Source: JAAYCI01 sp964472465 (GTDB taxonomy: Bacteria; Bacillota; Clostridia; Oscillospirales; Ruminococcaceae). Taken from it: a DNA stretch of 50,234 nt. This document shows positions 15,046-23,237 of the stretch, one piece after another. The notes under the pieces were generated by a model. The model did not search any database and had not been told where the DNA came from. It saw only the letters and a program-made list of their open reading frames with translations. The stretch spans positions 1 to 50,234 of the forward strand of contig CAYYLW010000005.1 of assembly GCA_964472465.1 (NCBI GenBank), given 5' to 3'. Made by a program: the position numbers and the translations under genes. Each line of letters starts with the position of its first letter. Within the stretch, counting starts at the first letter, position 1.

Positions 15046-16440
15046 CTATTCCTGTTCCCGCTCTTCACTGGGCAGGAACTTCCGGTATTTTTGCAGTTTG
15101 CGCACGGCTGAAGCCTGGCTGATGCCCAGGTATTTGGCCAGCTTCACGGTGGTTTTACATTTGTCGTACACCTGCATCACCAGTTTTCCCTCGTGGTAGT
15201 CCATATACTCTTTTAAATCAATGGCAGCCCCATAATTTTCAGCCGAATAGGGGGAGATATTCCCCGGCAGAAGATAGCTGTGAATCACCCCATCCTCCAC
15301 GGAAAAAACCAACTGCTCAATCAGATACTTCATCTCCCGTACATTACCCGGCCAATCGTACAGGGCGAACAACTCCTGTACCTGCTTTGAAAAAGACGCC
15401 TGTTTCACGTGCTTTTTGTTTGCTTGCTGTAAAAAGCTCTCTGTTAGCAGGGGCAAATCCTCGCTGCGTTCTTTGAGGCAGGGTATTTGCAAGGCCGCCA
15501 CATGCAGCCGGTAATACAGTTCTTCCCGGAACTCCCCGTTTTGCACCAGGTCACCTATGTTTTTCTTGGTGGAGGCAACCACCCGTACATTGACACGTTT
15601 TACCTCTTTGCTGTTGGTTTTAAAATAGCATCCATTTTCTATCAGATACAAAAGCGAGCCCTGGGTCTCCCAGTTCATGCAATCAATATCCTCCAAAAAC
15701 AAGGTGCCCGTGTCGGCCACCTCGCATAGCCCTATCTTTTCTGTTTCTTCCCCTGTCGTTTGGTTTATCTTCACATACCCAAACAACTCGTCGCCCAATA
15801 TGCGGCCGGGGAAAGCGCTGCAGCTCATCTGCACAAAGGGGCACTGCGCCCGCGGCGATACAACATGGATATGCTTTGCCAGAACCGATTTCCCCGTGCC
15901 CTTGTCTCCGGTAATCAGCAGCGGCAAATCTGAACCGGCCACCTTATCCGCCAGTTTTTTCAGCTTTTTCATTTTCTCGCTATGGGCCACCAATTCCACC
16001 GAGAGGATGCTTTTGCGCATGGATTGTAACTCCTGGTTGCTGCGCTGTATCTCTTTTTGTAGCTGGTCATAGTGGTCTTGCAGCTGGCGCACATTGGCGC
16101 TATCCCAAGAGGTATAGCTGATGACATACAGGATATTCTCCCGCTCTTTGTCAAAAATGGGCACCCCTGTCACCAGTAATTTTTGCCCAAACCGGTCCGG
16201 CTGCGTCAGGGTTACCCGCTCGCGGCTCTCCAGCACCTTGCGTGTTACCGAAGGGGAGAACAGCCCTATGTCCTCCAAAACCGACACATGCTTGCCCACA
16301 TAGTCCTGTTCTTCTATCCCATAAATATCCCGGCAGGTTTTCCCCAATTGCAAAATAATCCCATCGCCGTCTGTGATGCTAATCCCGTCATGCAGTTCTT
16401 CCAATATCTCTTTTAAAGCCGAAAATACCGCCAATTCCAC
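15046..16440 (-). CDS. PAS/AAA+/TyrR-type HTH transcription activator without GAFTGA loop
   Basis: The 464-residue product has a PAS-like sensor (about 1-115), a linker helix (118-150), an AAA+ domain and a C-terminal HTH (430-450, TTVKLAKYLGISQASAVRKLQ) of the TyrR/Fis kind. The AAA+ domain shows Walker A GDKGTGKS (178-185), Walker B GTLFLEDI (245-252), the sensor segment FREELYYRLHV and WPGNVRE (363-369). Where sigma-54 activators have GAFTGA, residues 223-231 read VKINQTTGE, so it probably acts on the housekeeping polymerase, as TyrR does. The GTG start follows GGGGAG. The PAS domain may sense a purine-pathway metabolite. The palindromes at the BMC and TRAP promoters are its likely targets. 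Confidence 0.85.
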   Translation of the reverse strand: MELAVFSALKEILEELHDGISITDGDGIILQLGKTCRDIYGIEEQDYVGKHVSVLEDIGLFSPSVTRKVLESRERVTLTQPDRFGQKLLVTGVPIFDKERENILYVISYTSWDSANVRQLQDHYDQLQKEIQRSNQELQSMRKSILSVELVAHSEKMKKLKKLADKVAGSDLPLLITGDKGTGKSVLAKHIHVVSPRAQCPFVQMSCSAFPGRILGDELFGYVKINQTTGEETEKIGLCEVADTGTLFLEDIDCMNWETQGSLLYLIENGCYFKTNSKEVKRVNVRVVASTKKNIGDLVQNGEFREELYYRLHVAALQIPCLKERSEDLPLLTESFLQQANKKHVKQASFSKQVQELFALYDWPGNVREMKYLIEQLVFSVEDGVIHSYLLPGNISPYSAENYGAAIDLKEYMDYHEGKLVMQVYDKCKTTVKLAKYLGISQASAVRKLQKYRKFLPSEEREQE

Positions 16441-16512
16441 GCCACACCACTCCCCTCATAGGCCTTCCGCCTAGCCAGGCAAATCTGTCCGCCCGTGCAT
16501 GGAACCCATCTA

Positions 16513-16541
16513 AATATATAGACTTGGTGGGTGGCCGTCAA
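16513..16541 (-). promoter_or_regulatory. Promoter of the regulator gene
   Basis: On the minus strand TTGACG (16536-16541) and TATATT (16513-16518) are spaced by exactly 17 bp, a strong vegetative-type promoter about 70 bases before the GTG start. No copy of the palindrome is present, so constitutive expression is likely. Confidence 0.65.
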
Positions 16542-16640
16542 GAGAGGTGCCGTTTTTGCAGCCACGAAAACGCGGCGGACACCGGTGGTCTTCCGCCGAG
16601 TAAGCTGAGGGGCCGTACTTCTTTGTGATACCGAACCAAC

Positions 16641-17213
16641 CTGGCCGCCCTGGCCCATGCCAACGGCAAACGCTTTATCGGCTTTGCCTGGTACGACAAC
16701 ACCACCCAGGACGTAGACCACGACACGAACCAGGGTGATGCCTACGCCACCTACATCTACGCCACCCAGGTGGTGGATGTGGAGGTGGATACCGACACCG
16801 GAGATTTGACCGTTTTGCGGGTGGCCGCCGCCCACGACGTGGGCAAGGCCATCAACCCCATGATGGTGGAGCAGCAGGTGGAGGGCGCCGTGGCCCAGGG
16901 TATGGGCTATGGCACGATGGAAGAGGTGCTGCTGGAAAAGGGCATCACCAAAACCCCCTCTTTCACAAAATATCTCATCCCCACCGCCTTGGATATGCCC
17001 GAAGTGGACACCTTCATCATCGAAGACCCCGTGGACAGGGGGCCCTTCGGGGCCAAGGGCGTGGGTGAAGGCGCCATCATACCCACCGCCGCCGCGCTGG
17101 TAAACGCTGTGTACGACGCCATCGGCATCCGCTTTTGCAGCCTGCCCATCACCCCGGAAAAGGTGCTGGCGGCCCTGGAAGCACAGCGGAAAACAGGGGA
17201 AACCCTCTATTAG
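16641..17213 (+). pseudogene. Orphan 3' fragment of the medium molybdopterin subunit gene
   Basis: These 573 bases repeat the last 190 sense codons and the stop codon of the gene at 4842-5849 without change that I can see. There is no start, ribosome binding site or first 144 codons, so no functional subunit can be made. An internal GTG could only start a 147-residue fragment. The reading frame is undamaged, so the duplication is recent or the two copies are kept alike by recombination. Confidence 0.9.
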
Positions 17214-17259
17214 AACCTGGCAAACCCAGGCCCCCGGCGAAAACGCCGGGGGCCTGGGT
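16641..17259 (+). repeat. 619-bp direct repeat, copy 2
   Basis: Second copy of 5277-5895, in the same orientation. Together the copies flank 10.7 kb that carry the whole BMC operon and its regulator. Sequence before 16641 is unrelated to the hydroxylase gene. Confidence 0.95.
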
Positions 17260-17263
17260 TTTT
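17224..17263 (+). terminator. Complete rho-independent terminator after the orphan fragment
   Basis: The same 16-bp stem as at 5860-5895, here followed by TTTTT. This is the version that looks functional. It suggests the sequence downstream of 17259 was originally next to the hydroxylase operon. Confidence 0.8.
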
Positions 17264-17394
17264 GTATCCGCTTTGGTTTCTGTAGGCTCTCTGGGCCAGG
17301 CCGCTCGCTTTACCCGCACCCCGCATGGCCCTTATCTCTTTCTTTTACCCTCTACTCATAGGCCGAAGCCCTGCCGCGTGTCGCCAGTTCCCGG

Positions 17395-18192
17395 TTAGTA
17401 AATATCCAGCATTTCGCTGAGCTTGGCATTGGTCTCTTCGGCCCAGGGGTATTCGCTCATATATTCCCCATGATATTTCTGGATATATTCCTCGTTGCCT
17501 TTCAGCACCTCGTAGTAATCGCACAGGAATTCCCCGGTTTTCAGGGTTTTTTGGGTGCTGCCGTCCTCCAAAATATAGTCTATTTTGTTTTCCACCAGCA
17601 GGTCTTTTAGGCGCTTCATGGTCATGCGGTAGAGGGCTTTGGTGGCCTCGTCATCGGGGCGGTCCTCCCACAAAGCGCAAATCACCTGCCCTGCGGTCAG
17701 GGTGCTGCCGTTGCGATCCACCAAAAGCGCCAGCAATTCCTTCACCTTCTGCCGGGAGATGATGAGCACTTCGCCATCCACATACACATCAAAAGTGGGC
17801 ATGGTTTGCACAAACACCTTGTTGGCTGGCGCCACCTTCACAAGGGCCGCCTTTTGCAGCTCCTTTTCCAATTTTTCGCGGCTGTAGGGCTTCATCAAAT
17901 AGCCCACCGCATCCACCTCAAAGGCGTCCAGAGCATATTGGTTGAAGGCGGTAACAAACACCACCCGGGTATTGGGGTCCAGCTTTTTCAGTTCCCGCGC
18001 CAGTTCAATGCCCTCCATCTGGGGCATTTCCACATCTAAAAAGGCAAGATCCACCTGGTGTTCCTGGGCATGGGCCAGCGCCTGCAGGGGGTCTTGGAAG
18101 GTGGTGAGCACACTGATGCCCGCCAGCCCCTTGCTGGTAAGCTGAAACCGTGTGATGGCCAGCTCCTCATCATCCACATAGATCACCCGCAT
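17395..18192 (-). CDS. Response regulator with SARP-type winged-helix/BTAD output
   Basis: The 265-residue product has an N-terminal receiver domain (VDDEE acidic pocket near residue 6, FLDVEMPQMEG with the phosphoacceptor Asp, VTAFNQYALDAF, and the conserved Lys in MKPYSREKL). The output domain is not LytTR but a winged helix with a BTAD-like tail (FDVYVDGEVL, KELLALLVDRNG, LYRMTMKRLKDLL, GEYMSEYPWAEE), as in SARP-type regulators of Clostridia. The ATG is 2 bases from the stop of the histidine kinase gene, so the two form an operon. Targets are not evident; the EamA transporter gene lies upstream on the same strand. Confidence 0.85.
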   Translation of the reverse strand: MRVIYVDDEELAITRFQLTSKGLAGISVLTTFQDPLQALAHAQEHQVDLAFLDVEMPQMEGIELARELKKLDPNTRVVFVTAFNQYALDAFEVDAVGYLMKPYSREKLEKELQKAALVKVAPANKVFVQTMPTFDVYVDGEVLIISRQKVKELLALLVDRNGSTLTAGQVICALWEDRPDDEATKALYRMTMKRLKDLLVENKIDYILEDGSTQKTLKTGEFLCDYYEVLKGNEEYIQKYHGEYMSEYPWAEETNAKLSEMLDIY

Positions 18193-18194
18193 GG

Positions 18195-19592
18195 CTACGC
18201 CCTCCCTTCCAATGGAATTTGAATCACCGTTTTGGTTCCTTCGCCGGGGCGGCTGGTCACCGTCATGGTGGCTTTCACCAAACAGTCCAGCCTGGTTTGC
18301 ACATTTTTCATCCCAATGGAGTCCTTTCGGCCATATTCCCCCTGCTGGTCAAAGCCCACGCCGTCGTCTTCCACTACCACCACGGCATATTCCCCCTGGC
18401 GGCTGGTTTGAATGCGCACCAGGCCGCTGCCCTGCTTTTTGCCAATGCCATGCCGGATGGCATTTTCCACAACCGGTTGCAGGGTGAGGGTGGGGATGGA
18501 AAAATCGGAGAACTCTATATCGTACGCCACCGCCAGTTTATTACCAAAGCGCGTCTGTTCAATTTTTACATAGTTTTGCACATGGTGCAGTTCCTGCGCA
18601 AAGGGAATTGGGGCGGGTTCTTCCAAGGCGTTGATGTTCTCCCGCAGATATTCTGAAAAGGTGACCACCGTCTCGTCGGCCTTGATAGGGTCGGTGAGGC
18701 AGAGGGCGCTGATGGCGTTGAGAGTGTTGAAGATGAAATGCGGTTTGATTTGGCTCATCATCACCGCAATACGGCTTTGCAGCAGTTCGTTTTCCAGTTG
18801 GGCGGCCCGCTGGGCCTGCTTCACGTTGTCCAGCACAAAACGGGCCATCCAAAACAGGGTGGCCAGCAGCGCCACCAAAAATGCAATATGGAAAAAATAA
18901 CCGTGCTCCGCCACCCGCAGATAATAGTCCAGCGTATCGGTGGTAATACCCAAAAACACCAGCGCCACCAGCCAGAACACCGCCCTGGCATGTTTGTTTT
19001 TGGCAACCCATGCCTCGTGGGACACACAGTATAGGCCGTTGAGCATGGAAAACCCCAGCAACAATAAGGCGAGAAGGAACTCCCCTTCACTGCTGCGCAG
19101 GGGCAGGCGGAACATCAGCAGCACCAAATAGAAGAACTGCGCGCCCAGTAGCACAAATTGGTTCACCAACAGCCATTTTTTATACCTTGGGTTGATTGGC
19201 AACCGCAGCAGATAGCCAATGGTGAACAGAGGGATAAAGCCAAGGGAGAGGTCGTCGATGGAATCGACCACCATCTGGTTTGGCACGAGGAGGCCCATGA
19301 AATCGAAATCGATAAAAAACCACAGCCCACAGGAAATTACAAACCCCGCGAAAAGCAAAAGGCTGACCGCCTGCGTGGCCCGTGCCGAGAGGAACACCAG
19401 GGCCAGTGCCAGCAGCAAAAACCCAATCACCACCACCGTTCCCGCCGAAAGAAAGGCCGTCAGGTCGTCGATGACGGCCATATTCCGGCCGCTTCCTTTA
19501 CCCAGCAGTGCCTGTAGGGCCACAAAAACCGCGGCCAGAAGCACGCACAGCCCCAGGGCCCCGTTTGCTATTTTACTCCCTTTTGCAATCAT
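18195..19592 (-). CDS. LytS/YehU-type sensor histidine kinase
   Basis: The 465-residue product has about six to eight membrane segments in residues 10-260, then a His-kinase domain with the phospho-site region QIKPHFIFNTLNAISAL and an ATPase end (LQPVVENAIRHGI, DDGVGF, GMKNVQTRL). This layout is the internal-kinase family that autophosphorylates at the PHFIFN histidine and signals to a partner regulator, here the adjacent gene. The ATG at 19592 has GGAAAGGGAACT before it; the longer frame to 19709 adds a charged segment with no site. The membrane part resembles no sensor I know, so the signal is unknown. Confidence 0.87.
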   Translation of the reverse strand: MIAKGSKIANGALGLCVLLAAVFVALQALLGKGSGRNMAVIDDLTAFLSAGTVVVIGFLLLALALVFLSARATQAVSLLLFAGFVISCGLWFFIDFDFMGLLVPNQMVVDSIDDLSLGFIPLFTIGYLLRLPINPRYKKWLLVNQFVLLGAQFFYLVLLMFRLPLRSSEGEFLLALLLLGFSMLNGLYCVSHEAWVAKNKHARAVFWLVALVFLGITTDTLDYYLRVAEHGYFFHIAFLVALLATLFWMARFVLDNVKQAQRAAQLENELLQSRIAVMMSQIKPHFIFNTLNAISALCLTDPIKADETVVTFSEYLRENINALEEPAPIPFAQELHHVQNYVKIEQTRFGNKLAVAYDIEFSDFSIPTLTLQPVVENAIRHGIGKKQGSGLVRIQTSRQGEYAVVVVEDDGVGFDQQGEYGRKDSIGMKNVQTRLDCLVKATMTVTSRPGEGTKTVIQIPLEGRA

Positions 19593-19814
19593 AGTTCCCT
19601 TTCCACGGCAGAATGGTTTTCCCATCCATACAGTAGTCCTTACCTCTACCGGCGAGGCGCCTTTTTCCCTAAGGGTTATTGTAGCATATTTTACCCTTTT
19701 GGAAAACACTCGCCCCTGGGCGCCTGTGTGAATTTAAAAAACATTCCATACTGGCCTGGGGCCGTGTGGGGGCAGGGCATGTGAAAACTTGCACCGCTGG
19801 GCGGCATACCGGCC

Positions 19815-20732
19815 CTAATGTAGGCGCTTGGCGGCTTTGCCTAAAGCGCCCACGCGCCCTGGCAGCTTGCTGCTTGCACGCACCACCAGCAAACTGCTAA
19901 GGAGGATAAGCAGGCAGCCAATGGCCGCCTGCGGGCTAAGCGTTTCACCCAGCAGAAGCACCCCCAGCAGCAGGGCCGTGGCTGGCTCCAGCGTGGAGAG
20001 GATGGAGGCGGCCGTCTCCCCAATTTCCCGCAGGCCCAGCTGAAACAGAGGAATGCCCAAAGCCGCACTGATTGGCGTGCTCACCAGCAGAATCACCACC
20101 GCCTGGGCCGGCAGCGCCTGCAAAGGCAGGGTGCCGGTGGCCAGGCCATAGGGCAGGCTTGTGAACACCGCGGCCAAGCTGCTATAAAACAATAGCACCA
20201 CCGGGTGCACCGTGGCCGCGCCACTGCGGCTGAGGTACACCACATAAAACGCATAGCTGCCCCCCGAGGCCAGGGCCAGCAGCACCCCCTGCGGCGCCAC
20301 CTTGGCCCCCGGCCCGGCCATGCAGGCCACCGCCGCCACCCCCAGCGCCAGCGCCGCTATTTTGGCGGCGCTGGGCCGCTCGTTTAAAAACAGCACGCAC
20401 ACCAGCATCACCAGGGCGGGGTACACAAAGTGCAGGCTGGTGGCCACCCCGGAAGGCAGCCAATTGTATGAGAGGGAGAGCAAAAAATTGGTGAGGGCCG
20501 AGCCAAAGAACGCGACGGTGAGCAGGCTTTTTAAGCGGCCCAGGGGCGGGCGCAGGCGAATTTTTTTCACACGGCAAACCACCAGGCAGCCCAGCGTGAT
20601 GAGAAGGCTACGCCACAGGGTAAACGCCACCACGCCCAGGCCAAAATCCGCCGCCACCTTCATGTAAATAGGGCTTAGGCCAAACACAACCGACGACACA
20701 ATGACATAGGCAGAGCCTTTCCACTTTTTCAT
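19815..20732 (-). CDS. EamA/DMT-family membrane transporter
   Basis: The 305-residue product has ten predicted membrane helices arranged as two EamA repeats (first about 7-135, second 150-290); ending motifs such as LEPATALLLGVLLLGE are typical. The family exports or imports small metabolites such as amino acids, nucleobases or sugars. AAAGGACCCT precedes the ATG at 20732; an upstream extension to 20810 is basic and lacks a site. It stands alone between the two-component pair and the carbohydrate operon, with no context to fix its substrate. Confidence 0.85.
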   Translation of the reverse strand: MKKWKGSAYVIVSSVVFGLSPIYMKVAADFGLGVVAFTLWRSLLITLGCLVVCRVKKIRLRPPLGRLKSLLTVAFFGSALTNFLLSLSYNWLPSGVATSLHFVYPALVMLVCVLFLNERPSAAKIAALALGVAAVACMAGPGAKVAPQGVLLALASGGSYAFYVVYLSRSGAATVHPVVLLFYSSLAAVFTSLPYGLATGTLPLQALPAQAVVILLVSTPISAALGIPLFQLGLREIGETAASILSTLEPATALLLGVLLLGETLSPQAAIGCLLILLSSLLVVRASSKLPGRVGALGKAAKRLH

Positions 20733-20892
20733 AGGGTCCTTTCTTTTTGGGCGCACAAAAACAGAGACGCCGCCAAAAGCCCGGCCCCTATTCTTGTAGC
20801 GCAAAGCCACCCTTACCCACGGCGGGCAGGGAAAACCACCCCAGCCAAGCGCTGGGTTTCTCTATTGCTCCCATCTCCATGGGGAAATTACG

Positions 20893-20912
20893 ATAAAAAC
20901 CCTACCGGGTTT
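20893..20912 (-). terminator. Terminator overlapping the gatZ-like stop codon
   Basis: AAACCC-GGTA-GGGTTT followed by TT on the minus strand includes the TAG stop in its stem-loop. The stem is only 6 bp but closes on a tetraloop and marks the end of the long carbohydrate gene series. Confidence 0.5.
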
Positions 20913-22167
20913 CTGCGGCGGTGGCATACAAATAGTCCCGCACGCAGCCGCCAATATAGTCCACCACCAGGGCATGGGGGCTGTTTTCCAGGCTGCCTTC
21001 CAGCACCCGCTGGGCCTGTTCTGGGAAAAACTGTTGCAACAGCGCCAGGCTCATGCGGCCCTGCAAGTTTTTATACAGCGTATCCACGGCGTTCTGTACC
21101 ATAGGTTGGCCTAAATAGTAGCGCGAACGGTCCGAAAGGCTGTATAGGCGCTGCCGTTTTTGCTCGCTCTCACTGCCGCTGTAATAGGGGGCCCAGTCTT
21201 TCGGGTTTTCCAGCATGGCGGCTTCCAGCGCGGCGCTAAACCCATCGCCGGGGCCGCCCAGCGCAGCCTCGATACGTTCCAGCAAGCGCAAGGCACTCTG
21301 CTGGTAGTAGGTAAGCGCCGGCCCCACCTTCAAAATACGTACCCCACCCTGTACCATGGCCCGCAAGGCGCTGCGGGGCTGATAATCTGTGGAGTGGCCC
21401 TCGTACACCAGACCAGGCATCCTTGGCAGGGCCGCCATCAAGGCCTTGGCTTCCCCCGGGCAAAACACATGCACATCCTCGCCGGAAAACTCTGCCCCCG
21501 GCTGCACCACCAGCCCCACCACACGTTCCCAAGCAGACGCCACCCCGGCTTTTGCCACCTCTTCTTTGAAACAAGCCACCGTCTTTTGGGCCACCTCCGG
21601 GGCGGTAACTTGTAGGCTCTCCTCCTCCTTAGTACCTCCCGGCACCGGCACCTCGCTGCCAATCACATATACAGGCCGCTGGCCCGCTTCAGCGGCGGCC
21701 TGCTCCGCCACGGCCAAAAGCGCCGCGCCCCGGCGCGCTATGGTCTCGTCGGCCAGGGGCTTCTCCGGGTCGTCACAGGCCAGGCGCATACTGGTATCAA
21801 TGTGAATTTTTTGGAAACCTGCCCGCACGTAGCTGCCCACCAACTGGGCGGCTTTTTCCATGGCCGGTTTCTCCTCTTCCCCCCGCCACACAAGGGGGCC
21901 CAAATGGTCTCCCCCCAGCAGAATTTTTTGCTTGTCAAACCCGATTTTATCGGCGATTTCATGCACAAAACACACAAAATCTGCCGCCTGCATGCCCGTG
22001 TATCCACCAAACTGGTTCACCTGGTTGGCCGTGGTTTCCACCAGGGCGGGGGCGCCATGGGCTTGGGCCAGCCGAAGCACCGCCTCAATGGCCGGCGCGC
22101 TGGCCGTGCAGGCAGAGCATAGCCCCTCATAGCCCTCGGTAAGAAGTGCGGAAAAATGCGGGTTCAT
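20902..22167 (-). CDS. GatZ/KbaZ-family protein (tagatose-bisphosphate aldolase accessory subunit type)
   Basis: The 421-residue product matches the GatZ/KbaZ/AgaZ family: ALVETTANQVNQFGGYTGM near residue 40, LLGGDHLGP near residue 85, IHIDTSM, VIGSEVPVPGG, and VYEGHSTDYQ. In enterobacteria the protein stabilises the class II tagatose-1,6-bisphosphate aldolase GatY/KbaY. No GatY-type gene is in the window, so the partner is elsewhere or the protein has its own activity. AAAGGAGC precedes the ATG. Together with the SIS and kinase genes upstream it points to galactosamine-type sugar use. Confidence 0.85.
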   Translation of the reverse strand: MNPHFSALLTEGYEGLCSACTASAPAIEAVLRLAQAHGAPALVETTANQVNQFGGYTGMQAADFVCFVHEIADKIGFDKQKILLGGDHLGPLVWRGEEEKPAMEKAAQLVGSYVRAGFQKIHIDTSMRLACDDPEKPLADETIARRGAALLAVAEQAAAEAGQRPVYVIGSEVPVPGGTKEEESLQVTAPEVAQKTVACFKEEVAKAGVASAWERVVGLVVQPGAEFSGEDVHVFCPGEAKALMAALPRMPGLVYEGHSTDYQPRSALRAMVQGGVRILKVGPALTYYQQSALRLLERIEAALGGPGDGFSAALEAAMLENPKDWAPYYSGSESEQKRQRLYSLSDRSRYYLGQPMVQNAVDTLYKNLQGRMSLALLQQFFPEQAQRVLEGSLENSPHALVVDYIGGCVRDYLYATAAETR

Positions 22168-22253
22168 CCTTTTGCTCCTTTCATGGTGTGGCAGGAAAAC
22201 GCCAGTGGGTGAGATGGAACGCGAACCGGCTAAAACCCTTTGTTCAGAGACCG

Positions 22254-23219
22254 CTACCCCGCCGAGGCCGCCAGGAGGTTCTGCTTAGCTGTGGAAAACT
22301 GGCCTGGGGCAAACTGGCGCAGGGCCAGCAGGGCTGCGCCCTGCACCGGCGTAAGCCGGGGCGGCGTGAGCCGCATGCCCTGCGCGGCCAGGGCTGCCGT
22401 AAAGGGAACCAGGATTTTATCCCCGGCTTTGAAAGCCCCGCCGCTGTATGAAACAGCCACCGGTGCGGCGCTGAAATCCAATGCTTCTTTCACAGCATTC
22501 GCCATCTGGGCCAGTTCTCCGGCCGCTTCTTCGTACAGCTTTCTCGCGCCCTCATCGCCAGCGTCTGCCGCATCGGATAGCAGCTTTTGCAATGCGGCGG
22601 TTTTCTCCCGGTAGGGCAGCATCTCTTGCAGCACAAGGGGAATAAAATCAAAGTCGCTCTCTAGCGCATACTCTCTTCGTATCATATCATACAAAGGGCC
22701 TTTGGGACACCGCCCATCGGCCTGTTTTGTAAAAAGCTGCATCCCCCGCAAGGCCAGCCAGTAGCAGCTTCCCTCGTCCCCAAACTGCTCGGTCCACCCG
22801 CCACTGCGGGCGGCTCTGCCGCTCTCGCTTCTCCCATAGGCGATAGACCCCGTTCCGGCCACCACATTGATGCCCGCGCCACAGGCCAGGGAGCCCGCCC
22901 AGCCCACCTCCGTGTCATTCAGCAGTGAAAGTTTTGTAAACACCGGGGCCAGGGCGGCTTGCAGCTCTGTATCCCCCGTCTTATCCTCCCCCACCAGGGG
23001 CAGCCCCGCACACACGCCGTGCAGGTCCTCAAAACCGGCCCCCACCTCTCGCAGGCAGCGGCCTGCCAGCTCTTGTAGCGTTTGCGCCACGGCGGCGGCG
23101 CCATAACGCCTCCAAGAGGAACCCGCTCCCTCTGCCGCTGTGCAAGGGTAGCCTCGCTCGTCTATCAAAAGGCAGGCTGTTTTCGTCCCGCCGCCGTCAA
23201 AACCTACATAATACTTCAT
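22254..23219 (-). CDS. BadF/BadG-family ATPase, N-acetylhexosamine kinase-like
   Basis: The 321-residue product has the actin-like ATPase fold of GlcNAc-kinase-type BadF/BadG proteins: the phosphate-1 loop FDGGGTKTACLL at residues 7-18, VAGTGSIAYG and GGWTEQFGDEGSCYWLA for the second phosphate and sugar sites, and SYSGGAFKAG for the adenosine site. No cysteine cluster for the activator-of-dehydratase branch is present. It would phosphorylate an intracellular amino sugar such as GlcNAc or GalNAc. It lies between the SIS isomerase and GatZ genes. Confidence 0.82.
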   Translation of the reverse strand: MKYYVGFDGGGTKTACLLIDERGYPCTAAEGAGSSWRRYGAAAVAQTLQELAGRCLREVGAGFEDLHGVCAGLPLVGEDKTGDTELQAALAPVFTKLSLLNDTEVGWAGSLACGAGINVVAGTGSIAYGRSESGRAARSGGWTEQFGDEGSCYWLALRGMQLFTKQADGRCPKGPLYDMIRREYALESDFDFIPLVLQEMLPYREKTAALQKLLSDAADAGDEGARKLYEEAAGELAQMANAVKEALDFSAAPVAVSYSGGAFKAGDKILVPFTAALAAQGMRLTPPRLTPVQGAALLALRQFAPGQFSTAKQNLLAASAG

Positions 23220-23237
23220 GCACAGCCCTCCATGCCT

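Larger units (their letters stand above)
16441..17394. other. Region without an intact gene: regulator promoter, orphan hydroxylase fragment, terminator
   Basis: This 954-base stretch holds the regulator promoter (16513-16541), about 100 bases of unassigned sequence, the second copy of the 619-bp repeat, and 135 bases after it in which I see nothing. Confidence 0.8.

Noticed and set aside
16413..16835. 140-codon minus-strand frame spanning the regulator start and the repeat junction
   Set aside because: It reads antisense through the duplicated hydroxylase fragment and overlaps the regulator promoter; the product is His/Gly-rich shadow sequence.
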